This document shows positions 9,260 to 16,891 of a DNA stretch of 64,000 nucleotides, one piece after another. The first letter of the stretch is position 1; each line of letters opens with the position of its first letter. This DNA is from Rhodanobacter sp. DHB23 (GTDB taxonomy: Bacteria; Pseudomonadota; Gammaproteobacteria; Xanthomonadales; Rhodanobacteraceae). Position numbers and translations under genes: made by a program. The notes under the pieces were generated by a model. It had not been told where the DNA came from and made no database searches. It was given only the letters and a program-made list of their open reading frames with translations. The DNA is taken from positions 62,001-126,000 of the forward strand of contig NZ_JACYXK010000023.1 in the NCBI RefSeq assembly GCF_014842975.1. Reading direction: 5' to 3'.

Positions 9260-9859
9260 TCAGGTGGTGGGTGTGGCCGAGGCTGCGGCGCCGGCGGAAT
9301 CCACCGTCAACGAGACGCGGCGGTTGTCGGCGCCTTGGTCGCGGCTGGCGCCCTTCACCACCTGGCGGTTCGCATCCTTGCCGTAGCTCACCGCGCGGAC
9401 CTGGTCGGCGCTGATGCCGCTGGAAACCAGGAAGTCGCGCACGGCCTTGGCGCGCTCCATTCCCAGGTGCTGGTTGTAGGCGCGCGAGCCGGCCGGGTCG
9501 GCGAAGCCTTCCACCGTGACCAGCACGTTGGGATGGTATTTGCTGATGGTCGCGGCGAAGTCCTGCAGCGCGGGCTTGTCCTGGTCGCTGAGGTCGGCGC
9601 TGTTGAAGGCGAAGTGCGCCACGGTGTCCACGCTGACGCGGCCCTGCATGGCGGTGATCTGCGAGTCGTACTTGGAGAACTGCGATTGCATCTGCTGCCT
9701 GATCGCATCGATCTGCTGCTGCTGGTCCTGCTGCTTCTGCTGCAGCTGCTGGATGGCGGCGTTGAGCTCGTCCTTCTTCACGTATTGCGAGCAACCCGCC
9801 AGGCCGACGGCCAGGATGCCCGTTGCCAGCAGGGCGGTTCGTGGGGTTCGGATGTTCAT
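9260..9859 (-). CDS. OmpA-family peptidoglycan-binding lipoprotein
   Basis: A 199-residue outer-membrane lipoprotein candidate. It has a signal peptide with lipobox VGLAGC (Cys about 22), then a Gln-rich coiled-coil segment (~30-70) similar to the helical spacer of Lpp-type proteins, and a C-terminal OmpA/Pal domain (~75-185). The peptidoglycan-binding signature is readable: VEGFADPAGSRAYNQHLGMERA and DQGADNRRVSL, where the usual TDxxG reads ADPAG. It probably links the outer membrane to peptidoglycan. The ATG at 9859 is chosen because it immediately precedes the signal peptide; an upstream in-frame start at 9889 would add residues that are not signal-like. Confidence 0.85.
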   Translation of the reverse strand: MNIRTPRTALLATGILAVGLAGCSQYVKKDELNAAIQQLQQKQQDQQQQIDAIRQQMQSQFSKYDSQITAMQGRVSVDTVAHFAFNSADLSDQDKPALQDFAATISKYHPNVLVTVEGFADPAGSRAYNQHLGMERAKAVRDFLVSSGISADQVRAVSYGKDANRQVVKGASRDQGADNRRVSLTVDSAGAAASATPTT

Positions 9860-10084
9860 CGATGTTTCTCCCGATGTGCGTGCCGGCATCGCGGGTGACA
9901 GCGGCGATGCCGGCCCTTCATGGATCCCCCTGCATGTGCTGCCTTTTCGAACCTAACCCATGCCGGCGCGGAATCGCGCATGTCGGGGCGCCATCGCTAC
10001 GGTTGCGTTCAGTTTCCCGGCGCTCGGTCGCGAGGGCGATGAAGCCTGCCGCCGCGGCGATGTGCGCGTGCCACGCGAGCACAA

Positions 10085-10116
10085 AAGCGAAGCCCGGCAT
10101 GGGCCGGGCTTCGCTT
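10085..10116 (-). terminator. Rho-independent terminator of the acyl-CoA dehydrogenase gene
   Basis: A 14-base-pair stem (10085-10098 with 10103-10116) and a 4-base loop. Read on the minus strand it is followed by TTTTGT. It sits 23 bases beyond the stop of the leftward acyl-CoA dehydrogenase gene. Confidence 0.8.
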
Positions 10117-10138
10117 CGAGGCAGGTGCGCAGCGTGCG

Positions 10139-11914
10139 TCAGGCGATGTCGGCGATCGTCCCGGCGCCCGCCACCATGGCCGCCTTGTGCGCCAGCGTGC
10201 GCGGCAACAGGCGGGCGAAGTAGAACGCGGCGGTGTCGCGCTTGGCCTGCTTGAACGCCTCGGACTGCGTACTCGCTTCGGCGGCGGCCACGGCGCGCGC
10301 CCAGAAATAGGCCAGCGTGACGTAGCCCGAGTACCACAGGTAATCCGTGGCGGCGGCGCCCAGTTCCTCCGGGTTGGCCTGCACGCGCTGCGCGAGCGAC
10401 TGGGTGAGTTCGCCCCATTCCTTCGCCAGGACGGCCAGCGGAGCGACCAGGGCGGCGAGCTTCGCATCGCCCGCATGCGCCTTGCAGAACGCGCCGATCT
10501 CGGCGAGGAAATGCCTGAAGCCCACGCCCTGCAACTGGAGGATCTTGCGGCCCAGCAGGTCGGCGGCCTGGATGCCGGTGGTGCCTTCGTACAGCGTGAT
10601 GATGCGCGCGTCGCGCACGAACTGCTCCATGCCGTTCTCGCCGATGTAGCCGTGGCCGCCGTACACCTGCAACGCTTCCTTGGTGCACTCCTGCGCGAGT
10701 TCGGTCACCACGCCCTTGGCGATCGGGATCAGGAAGGCCACCAGTTCGCTGGCCTGCTTGCGCGTGGCTTCGTCCACGCCGCGCGCCTCGATGTCGGTCT
10801 GCAGCGCGGTGTAGTAGAGCAGGGCGCGCGAACCTTCCACGAAGGCGCGCTGGGTCAGCAGCATGCGGCGCACGTCCGGCTGCACCAGCAGGTTGTCGGC
10901 GGCCTTGTCGGGGAACTTCGCGCCGGACAGCGCGCGGCCCTGCAGGCGTTCGCGCGCGTAGTTCAGGCTGTTCTGCCAGGCGCGTTCGGCCAGCGCCAGG
11001 CCCTGCACGCCCACCGACAGGCGCGCGGCATTCATCATGGTGAACATCGCCGCCAGGCCCTTGTGCGGCTGGCCGATCAGATAGCCCTCGGCGCCGTCGA
11101 AGTTCATCACGCAGGTGGCCGAGCCCTTCAGGCCCATCTTGTGCTCGATCGCGCCGGCGTAGGCCTGGTTGCGTTCGCCCAGCGAACCGTCCGCGTTCAC
11201 CTTGAACTTCGGCACGATGAACATCGAGATGCCGCGGCTGCCGGCCGGGGCGTCGGGCAGGCGCGCCAGCACCAGGTGCACGATGTTCCCGGCCATGTCG
11301 TGCTCGCCGGCGCTGATGAAGATCTTGGTGCCGCTGATCGCGTAGCTGCCGTCGGCGTTCGGCTCGGCGCGGGTCTTCAGCAGGCCGAGGTCGGAGCCGG
11401 CCTGCGGCTCGGTGAGGCACATCGTGCCGGTCCAGCGGCCTTCCACGATGGGCATCATGTAGGCGTGCTGCTGCTCCTTGGTACCGTGCAGCTCCATCGC
11501 GTGGCAGGCGCCTTCGCTGAGCAGCGGGTACAGGCTCCACGACAGGTTGCCGGACTGGAACAGCTCGGTGGTGCCGGTGCCGATCACGTTGGGCAGCGCC
11601 TGGCCGCCGAACTCTTCCTTCGCGGTGAGGCCGGCCCAGCCGCCTTCGGCGAAGGCCTTGAAGGCCTCCTTGAAGCCCTTGGGCGTGGTCACCGCGTGGG
11701 TGGCCTTGTCGTAGTGGCAGCCCTCGGCGTCGCCCGCTGCATTGGTGGGCGCCAGCACCTGTTCGGAGAGCTTGCCGGCTTCCTCCAGCACCGCGTCGAG
11801 CAGGTCGCGGCTGTGTTCCGCGCCACCCTGCAATTTGGTGAGGATGGCCTCGGCGCCGAGCAGGTCGAAGAGGGCGAAGCGCTGGTCGTCCAGCGGGGCC
11901 TTGTAGATCGTCAT
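10139..11914 (-). CDS. Acyl-CoA dehydrogenase (large, C-terminal-extended form)
   Basis: A 591-residue FAD-dependent acyl-CoA dehydrogenase catalysing the first step of fatty-acid beta-oxidation. It is of the ~600-residue class with an N-terminal extension and a C-terminal helical domain. Flavin/substrate motifs are visible: MCLTEPQAGSDLG (~155), YAISGTKIFISAGEHD (~190) and the C-terminal YGGHGYIGENGMEQFVRDARI with YEGTTGIQA (~435-465). The catalytic glutamate is expected in the last of these regions. It is downstream of a small lipoprotein gene with a 21-base gap, so the two are likely one transcript. A PsrA-like palindrome lies upstream of the pair, which fits control by fatty acids. Confidence 0.93.
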   Translation of the reverse strand: MTIYKAPLDDQRFALFDLLGAEAILTKLQGGAEHSRDLLDAVLEEAGKLSEQVLAPTNAAGDAEGCHYDKATHAVTTPKGFKEAFKAFAEGGWAGLTAKEEFGGQALPNVIGTGTTELFQSGNLSWSLYPLLSEGACHAMELHGTKEQQHAYMMPIVEGRWTGTMCLTEPQAGSDLGLLKTRAEPNADGSYAISGTKIFISAGEHDMAGNIVHLVLARLPDAPAGSRGISMFIVPKFKVNADGSLGERNQAYAGAIEHKMGLKGSATCVMNFDGAEGYLIGQPHKGLAAMFTMMNAARLSVGVQGLALAERAWQNSLNYARERLQGRALSGAKFPDKAADNLLVQPDVRRMLLTQRAFVEGSRALLYYTALQTDIEARGVDEATRKQASELVAFLIPIAKGVVTELAQECTKEALQVYGGHGYIGENGMEQFVRDARIITLYEGTTGIQAADLLGRKILQLQGVGFRHFLAEIGAFCKAHAGDAKLAALVAPLAVLAKEWGELTQSLAQRVQANPEELGAAATDYLWYSGYVTLAYFWARAVAAAEASTQSEAFKQAKRDTAAFYFARLLPRTLAHKAAMVAGAGTIADIA

Positions 11915-11935
11915 GGTCGTTACTCTCGGAAGGAA

Positions 11936-12430
11936 TCAGCGGAAGGTGTTGGCGATGCCCGGCACCGGCGACAGGAAGTCGCTGTGCTGGAAGGGGAAGT
12001 CCTGCGGGTTCTTGTCGTCCGGCCGGTCGGCAAGATCCGGCTGGGCGTGGATGGTGCCGCTGATGGCATAGGCCAGCGCACCGGCACTGCCCTTGGCCGC
12101 CGTGGCGGCGAGCGCCTTGCCCATCGGCGGCGTGGGCAGCACGTCGACGCTGATCACGTCGCCGGCGAAGGACGGGATATCGCGGTCGAACGCGGCATGC
12201 AGGCGCACCGGCGTCTCGCTGGCCACCTGCAGCGAGCCTTCGATGGCACTGAAGTCCATGCCGCCGTAGCTGTTGTTCTGGATGCGCACGGTGAGGCGCC
12301 ACATGCCGTTCGGCAGCACCTGCATCTGCTGCACCGTGAGCGAGGGCGGGAACACGCTCTTGCGCTGCGGGCCGCAGGCCGCAAGGCAGGCGGCCAGGAC
12401 AGCGAGGGCGAAGCAGCGGATCAGTCGCAT
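11936..12430 (-). CDS. Small lipoprotein of unknown function upstream of acyl-CoA dehydrogenase
   Basis: A 164-residue protein with a signal peptide and lipobox LAACGPQ (Cys about 19). The mature part contains a beta-sandwich-like region (LTVRIQNNSYGGMDFSAIEG) that resembles LEA-14/WHy-type domains, which bind or stabilise at surfaces; this resemblance is by eye only. The ATG at 12430 follows a CTGAGG ribosome-binding site. A GTG directly before it could also be used. Position first in an operon with acyl-CoA dehydrogenase suggests a role in fatty-acid handling at the envelope, but no function is known to me. Confidence 0.75.
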   Translation of the reverse strand: MRLIRCFALAVLAACLAACGPQRKSVFPPSLTVQQMQVLPNGMWRLTVRIQNNSYGGMDFSAIEGSLQVASETPVRLHAAFDRDIPSFAGDVISVDVLPTPPMGKALAATAAKGSAGALAYAISGTIHAQPDLADRPDDKNPQDFPFQHSDFLSPVPGIANTFR

Positions 12431-12457
12431 CACGGCCGTGACCTCAGGGCTACGATC

Positions 12458-12473
12458 TCAAACGATTGTTTGA
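12458..12473. promoter_or_regulatory. PsrA/FadR-like TetR operator palindrome
   Basis: The 16-base sequence TCAAACGATTGTTTGA has six-base perfect arms (TCAAAC/GTTTGA) around a 4-base centre. It matches the known Pseudomonas PsrA-type consensus, (G/C)AAAC-N2-4-GTTT(G/C). It lies 28-43 bases upstream of the lipoprotein start and about 66 bases upstream of the SET gene, where a repressor could block the promoter of the lipoprotein/acyl-CoA dehydrogenase operon. Confidence 0.5.
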
Positions 12474-12538
12474 ATCTTGACCCGGGCCGCCGCGCGCGTC
12501 AATGCCGGCGGTTTCCACGGGTGCGCACTGCAGGCATC

Positions 12539-13039
12539 ATGCGGAGTTCCATCACCACGCCAGCACGCCACATGACCCGTCGCATCGTCGCCCGTCGCTC
12601 CCCCATCCATGGCAATGGCGTGTTCGCCGTCGAGCCGATCGGCAAGGGCGAGGAAATCATCCAGTACAAGGGCACGCTGATGACCCACGCCGAGGCCGAC
12701 GACATGTACGGCGACGGCGGCGAGACTGGCCATACCTTCCTGTTCACGCTCAACGACGACTACATCGTCGACGCCAACCGCAAGGGCAACACCGCGCGCT
12801 GGATCAACCACAGCTGCGCGCCGAACTGCCGCGCGGTGGTGGAGGAAAGCGCCAGCGGCGACCCGCGCAAGGACAGGGTGCTGATCGAGTCCATCCGCAG
12901 CATCAAGCCCGGCGAGGAACTCACCTACGACTACGGCATCACGCTGGAAGTGCCGCATACGGCGCGGCTGAAGAAGCTGTGGAAGTGCCTGTGCGGGTCG
13001 AAGAATTGCACGGGGACGTTGCTCAAGCCGAAGAAATAG
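12539..13039 (+). CDS. SET-domain protein-lysine methyltransferase
   Basis: A 166-residue stand-alone SET domain with a post-SET tail. Visible motifs: SPIHGNGVFA (N-SET), the SAM/catalytic NHSCAPNC, GEELTYDYG with the catalytic tyrosine, and a Zn-binding post-SET CLCGSKNCTG. Members transfer methyl groups from S-adenosylmethionine to lysines; bacterial targets are mostly unknown, though chlamydial and Legionella homologues modify histone-like or host proteins. The start may be the ATG at 12539 (weak GCAGG upstream) or the ATG at 12572, which begins MTRRIVARRSP and fits the family N-terminus better. It is divergent from the lipoprotein operon. Confidence 0.9.
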   Translation: MRSSITTPARHMTRRIVARRSPIHGNGVFAVEPIGKGEEIIQYKGTLMTHAEADDMYGDGGETGHTFLFTLNDDYIVDANRKGNTARWINHSCAPNCRAVVEESASGDPRKDRVLIESIRSIKPGEELTYDYGITLEVPHTARLKKLWKCLCGSKNCTGTLLKPKK

Positions 13040-13057
13040 CGCGCCGCATCCGCAGTC

Positions 13058-13453
13058 ATGCCACGACTTGACGAACATGGACGCTGCACCGAAGAAAAAG
13101 CGGTGCTCGTTCGTCAATTGCGCAAGGCAAGCCGGACACTTGTACAGGCGTATGTGCTGCACGTTTTCTGGTTCGCCGCCATGTGCATCACGGCGGGCAT
13201 GCAATGGCACAAGGATGGCGTGGAAGCTGCCGTGTTGCTGACATTGGTCACGGTTCCGTTCGTACTCTTTTACACCGTCAGGGTGCACAAGCTTTGCCGC
13301 AGCATCGACCCGGCCGCCGCCACGGTGGGCTGGGTTCCCCTGTTGATCACCACCTTCGTGCTGAGTCCATTCGAGTCGGGATTGATTCCCCCGGCCAAGA
13401 ACCTGTTCGCCGCAAGACGCATCCTGCGCGCCTACGCGAACGTGGATCATTAG
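13058..13453 (+). CDS. Hypothetical small membrane protein
   Basis: A 131-residue protein with a charged N-terminus, two or three hydrophobic helices (about 31-48, 59-78 and 88-105) and a basic C-terminus ending in RRILRAYANVDH. It begins 18 bases after the SET gene and may be co-transcribed with it. No family is recognised. Codon use looks ordinary for the window, apart from slightly lower GC. Confidence 0.65.
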   Translation: MPRLDEHGRCTEEKAVLVRQLRKASRTLVQAYVLHVFWFAAMCITAGMQWHKDGVEAAVLLTLVTVPFVLFYTVRVHKLCRSIDPAAATVGWVPLLITTFVLSPFESGLIPPAKNLFAARRILRAYANVDH

Positions 13454-13468
13454 GGAGACTTGATTGTG

Positions 13469-13558
13469 CTCGTCATCCCAGCGAAAACCGGGATCCAGTG
13501 CCTGTAATGCCTTGTAAAGCAAAGGCACTGGATTCCGGCTTTCGCCGGAATGACGAGC
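13469..13558. repeat. Dispersed imperfect-palindrome repeat (family I)
   Basis: About 90 bases forming a long imperfect hairpin. The left arm begins GCTCGTCATCCCAGCGAAAA and the right arm ends CGCCGGAATGACGAGC, with the arms meeting around CCAGTGCCT/AGGCACTGG. Related sequences are at 38307-38420, 42775-42922 and, more degenerate, 49470-49680. It sits between convergent genes and may act as a transcription barrier. Confidence 0.75.
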
Positions 13559-13572
13559 AGAAAGCCGTTTCC

Positions 13573-15612
13573 TTAGTCCTCCTCGACCTTCGGCCGCCAC
13601 GCTTCGCTGAGCTGCTTCTGCACCGGCGCTGGCACCGGCTCGTAGTGGCTGAGGTCTAGGCTGTAGCGGCCACGACCGCCGGTCATGGCCTTGAGCTCGG
13701 TGGGGTAGTCGGCGAGTTCGGCCAGTGGGGCCTGGGCGCGTATCATCAGTTCGCCGCCGCGGTTGCTGTCGGTGCCGAGGATGCGGGCGCGCTTGCCGGC
13801 GAGGCCGCCGGTGACGTCGCCGACGTCGACCTCGGGGATGGATATCTCCACGTCCACGATGGGTTCCAGCAGGACCGGGCGCGCCTTGCCCACGGCGTCG
13901 AGGAAGGCTTTCTTGCCGGCGCTGACGAAGGCGACCTCCTTTGAATCGACCGGGTGGTACTTGCCGTCGTACACGGTGACGCGCAGGTCCTGCAGCGGGT
14001 AGCCGGCCACCGCGCCGCGTTCCATCGCCTGCCGCACGCCTTTCTCGATCGCGGGCAGGAAGCTGCCGGGGATCACGCCGCCTTTCACCGCGTCGACGAA
14101 CTCGAAGCCGGCACCGCGTTCCAGCGGTTCCACGCGCAGGAACACTTCGCCGAACTGGCCGGCGCCGCCGGTCTGCTTCTTGTGGCGGTGGTGGCCTTCC
14201 GCCGGTGCGGCGATGGTTTCGCGGTAGGCGATGCGCGGCGGGTGGGTGACGACTTCCACGCCGTAGCGTTCGCGCATGCGTTCCAGCGTCACCTTGAGGT
14301 GCAGTTCGGACAGGCCGCGCAGCACGGTCTCGTTGAGTTCCTTGTGGTGTTCCATGCGCAGGCAGGGGTCTTCCTCGGCCAGCCGCGCCAGCGCGTTCGC
14401 CAGCTTCTGTTCCTGGCCCTTGTGCTTCGGTTCCAGCGCGAGGCCGGACATCGGCTGCGGGAAACGCATCGGCGCGAGGTGGATGCGATCCTCCTCGTGC
14501 GCGTCGTGCAGCACGGCGTCGTAGTGGATCTCCTCCACCTTGGCCACCGCGGCGATGTCGCCGGGGATGGCCTGCTCGATCTCCACGTGGTTCTTCGCGT
14601 TGAGCCGGAACAGGTGGCCCACGCGGAACGGCTTGCGGCCGTCGTCCACGAACAGTTCCGCGTTGCGGCGCAGCGTGCCCTGCCACACGCGGAAGATGCC
14701 GAGCTTGCCCACGAAGGGGTCGTTGATGATCTTGAACACGTCGGCGATCACGTGCTGCTTCGGGTCGGCGTTCACGGTGATCGCCTCGTCCTCGCCGTTG
14801 CGGAAGGGCGGCGGGTTGCCTTCGGCGGGATTCGGCAGCAGCCGGTCCGCGAGATCCAGCAGTTCCGACACGCCCGCGCCGTTGCGCGCGCTGACGAAGC
14901 AGATCGGCACCAGGTGCCCTTCGCGCAGGCACTGCTCGAAGGCATCGTGCAGCTGCTGCCGGCCCAGCGCCGCCTCGCCGTTGTCGAGGTAGGCGCCCAT
15001 GGTGGCTTCGTTGATCTCCACCACCTGATCGAGGATGCGCTGGTGCGCGCTGGCCAGCGAGGAGAAATCGGTGGTGCCCTCGGCGTGGAAGAAGCAGTCC
15101 AGTACCAACTTGCCGCCTTGCGCGGGCAGGTTCACCGGCAGGCATTCGGGGCCGAACTCGTCGCGCAGCGCTTCCACCAGCGCACCGAGGCGCGCGCCCT
15201 CGAAGTCGATCTTGTTGACCACCAGCACGCGGGCGAGGCCGCGCGCACGCGCGTGATCCATCATGCGGCGCGTGCCGTGCTCGATGCCGTTGACGGCGTT
15301 CACCACCACCATCACGGTTTCCACCGCGGCGAAGGCGGAGAGCGTGCCGCCGCGGAAATCGTCGTAGCCGGCGGTGTCGATCAGGTTGATATGGCAGCCG
15401 CCGCGGTCGATGCCGGCGATGCAGCTGTCGATGGAATGGCCGCGCGCCTTCTCCTGCGCGTCGGTGTCCGACTGCGTGGTGCCGCGCTCCACCGAGCCTT
15501 GCGACTGGATCGCGCCGCCGGCGTGCAGCAAGGCCTCGAACAGCGTGGTCTTGCCGCTGCCGGCGTGGCCGGCGAGTGCGATGTTGCGGATGCTTTCCGT
15601 GTTGTACGACAC
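13573..15612 (-). CDS. Elongation factor G-like translational GTPase
   Basis: A 679-residue EF-G-family GTPase. G1 GHAGSGKTTL (about 11-20), G3 DTAG, G4 NKID, then domain II-V signatures including GGAGQFGEVFLRVEP and VTVYDGKYHPVDSKE. It is close in size to EF-G but resembles the EF-G-like group (EF-G2/FusA2), whose members often lack ordinary translocation activity; the canonical fusA sits in the str operon in related genomes. The start is the GTG at 15612, placed 8 bases after a strong GAGGAGGGT ribosome-binding site. It is a single gene, ending next to a hairpin repeat. A role in ribosome rescue, recycling or stress is possible but not shown by sequence. Confidence 0.88.
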   Translation of the reverse strand: MSYNTESIRNIALAGHAGSGKTTLFEALLHAGGAIQSQGSVERGTTQSDTDAQEKARGHSIDSCIAGIDRGGCHINLIDTAGYDDFRGGTLSAFAAVETVMVVVNAVNGIEHGTRRMMDHARARGLARVLVVNKIDFEGARLGALVEALRDEFGPECLPVNLPAQGGKLVLDCFFHAEGTTDFSSLASAHQRILDQVVEINEATMGAYLDNGEAALGRQQLHDAFEQCLREGHLVPICFVSARNGAGVSELLDLADRLLPNPAEGNPPPFRNGEDEAITVNADPKQHVIADVFKIINDPFVGKLGIFRVWQGTLRRNAELFVDDGRKPFRVGHLFRLNAKNHVEIEQAIPGDIAAVAKVEEIHYDAVLHDAHEEDRIHLAPMRFPQPMSGLALEPKHKGQEQKLANALARLAEEDPCLRMEHHKELNETVLRGLSELHLKVTLERMRERYGVEVVTHPPRIAYRETIAAPAEGHHRHKKQTGGAGQFGEVFLRVEPLERGAGFEFVDAVKGGVIPGSFLPAIEKGVRQAMERGAVAGYPLQDLRVTVYDGKYHPVDSKEVAFVSAGKKAFLDAVGKARPVLLEPIVDVEISIPEVDVGDVTGGLAGKRARILGTDSNRGGELMIRAQAPLAELADYPTELKAMTGGRGRYSLDLSHYEPVPAPVQKQLSEAWRPKVEED

Positions 15613-15958
15613 GATGCGACCCTCCTCTTGCAGAGGTGCGGGCCCGCATCGGCATGAGCGGCGCCGCACGGAACCGCACGTGGCGGCTGACGGGGCCGTC
15701 ATGGTCGTCCGGGCGCGGACGCGGGGGCGGTCATGGCGGGACGAGTCCGCCGATGGTACGGCGCGGAATGGTTAGGCTCGCGTCAACACGCGCCGGGAAC
15801 CGCCGCGGCGCCCCGTTGTCTCTAGGGCCGGTTCAAGCGGCGCCCCGCATACTCCACGCCATCCCCGACGCCGTCCCTGGCGCAAAGGCATTCCCATCGC
15901 CACTCCCTCGCAGGCCGAAACCCGTGCCACGGCAAAGCCCGATCCCGGGTGGGGCGGC

Positions 15959-16861
15959 ATGCCCGTGCTCGATCCGGCGACGGTCGCGCGCCTGCGCCAG
16001 TCGCGCTGGCGCGAGCCGACGTACGGGCGGGGGCTGGCGTGGTGGGTGCTGGCCGTCGTCGCGCTGCTGCACCTGGTGTTCGCGGTGCTGACGTGGTGGG
16101 CGATGCGGCCACCGGCGCCGTCGGCCGGCGCGCCATCCGCGGCGGCGGACGACGTGCTCGAGGTGCGTTTCATCTCCGTCGCCGGCAAACCGGTCGCGAA
16201 GGCGCCGCCGCCCATGGCGTTGCCGCCGCCGGCGATCCATGCGCCGGCGAAGCGCGCCAGCGGGAAGGGCGCACCGAGCGTGCAACCGCCCGCACCGGCG
16301 CCGGCGGCCAGCGTGGCGCGGCCGCGCCTGTTCGACAGCAACGGCATGCCCATCCTGCCGGCAGCCTCCAGCAGTGCGCCGCCGCCCGAATACGTGCAGC
16401 GCATGCCGCAGGGCGACGAACGGATCATGCAGCACACCAACCCGGTGAAATACCAGCCCACGCGCTTCGACAAGGATTGGGGCCACGGCGGCAACCCCAT
16501 CGACGATGCGCTGCAGAAGGCGGTGGACAAGACCACGGTGAAGCACACCTTCGACCTGGGACATGGCATCCACATCCATTGCGGCATTTCGCTGGCGGCG
16601 CTGGCGGGCGGCTGTGGCGGCGATCCGCCTTCGCCGCCGCCGCCGAAGGACGGCGACGTGCGCATGGACATGGCGCCGGCCAGGCCGCTGGCGCCCAACC
16701 CGGACACGCCGGAGCCGCCGCCGCTGTCCAGGTGCATCGCGCTCTATCGCGCCGGCAAACCGCTCGCCGACGGTTGCCCCGCCGACACGCCGATCCGCGC
16801 GGTGGACGAGGAGCTGCGCGAGCAACGCGGGAAGCAGGCGAAGCAAGCTGCGGGACACTGA
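15959..16861 (+). CDS. TonB-like-anchored protein with four-cysteine C-terminal domain, copy A
   Basis: A 300-residue protein with a short cytoplasmic N-terminus, one transmembrane helix (~25-47) containing His38, a post-helix segment LEVRFISVAGK, a Pro/Ala-rich stretch (~75-145), and a C-terminal domain. That domain (~150-285) shares a pattern with the next gene: VKYQ-x-TRFD-x2-W, D-x-AL-x2-A, KTTV-x-HTF, GI-x-I-x-C and four cysteines in two pairs. The layout (His-containing anchor, Pro-rich spacer, C-terminal domain) recalls TonB, but the C-terminal domain is not the TonB domain. Location: inner membrane with a periplasmic tail. The start follows a GGGTGGGG ribosome-binding site. Function unknown. 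Confidence 0.75.
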   Translation: MPVLDPATVARLRQSRWREPTYGRGLAWWVLAVVALLHLVFAVLTWWAMRPPAPSAGAPSAAADDVLEVRFISVAGKPVAKAPPPMALPPPAIHAPAKRASGKGAPSVQPPAPAPAASVARPRLFDSNGMPILPAASSSAPPPEYVQRMPQGDERIMQHTNPVKYQPTRFDKDWGHGGNPIDDALQKAVDKTTVKHTFDLGHGIHIHCGISLAALAGGCGGDPPSPPPPKDGDVRMDMAPARPLAPNPDTPEPPPLSRCIALYRAGKPLADGCPADTPIRAVDEELREQRGKQAKQAAGH

Positions 16862-16891
16862 AGTTTCCAGGTCGCCCGCTACACTCGCGCG

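Noticed and set aside
10187-12500. Long plus-strand open frame reading into the SET gene
   Set aside because: Only the last 166 codons have family similarity. The rest is antisense to the acyl-CoA dehydrogenase and lipoprotein genes.
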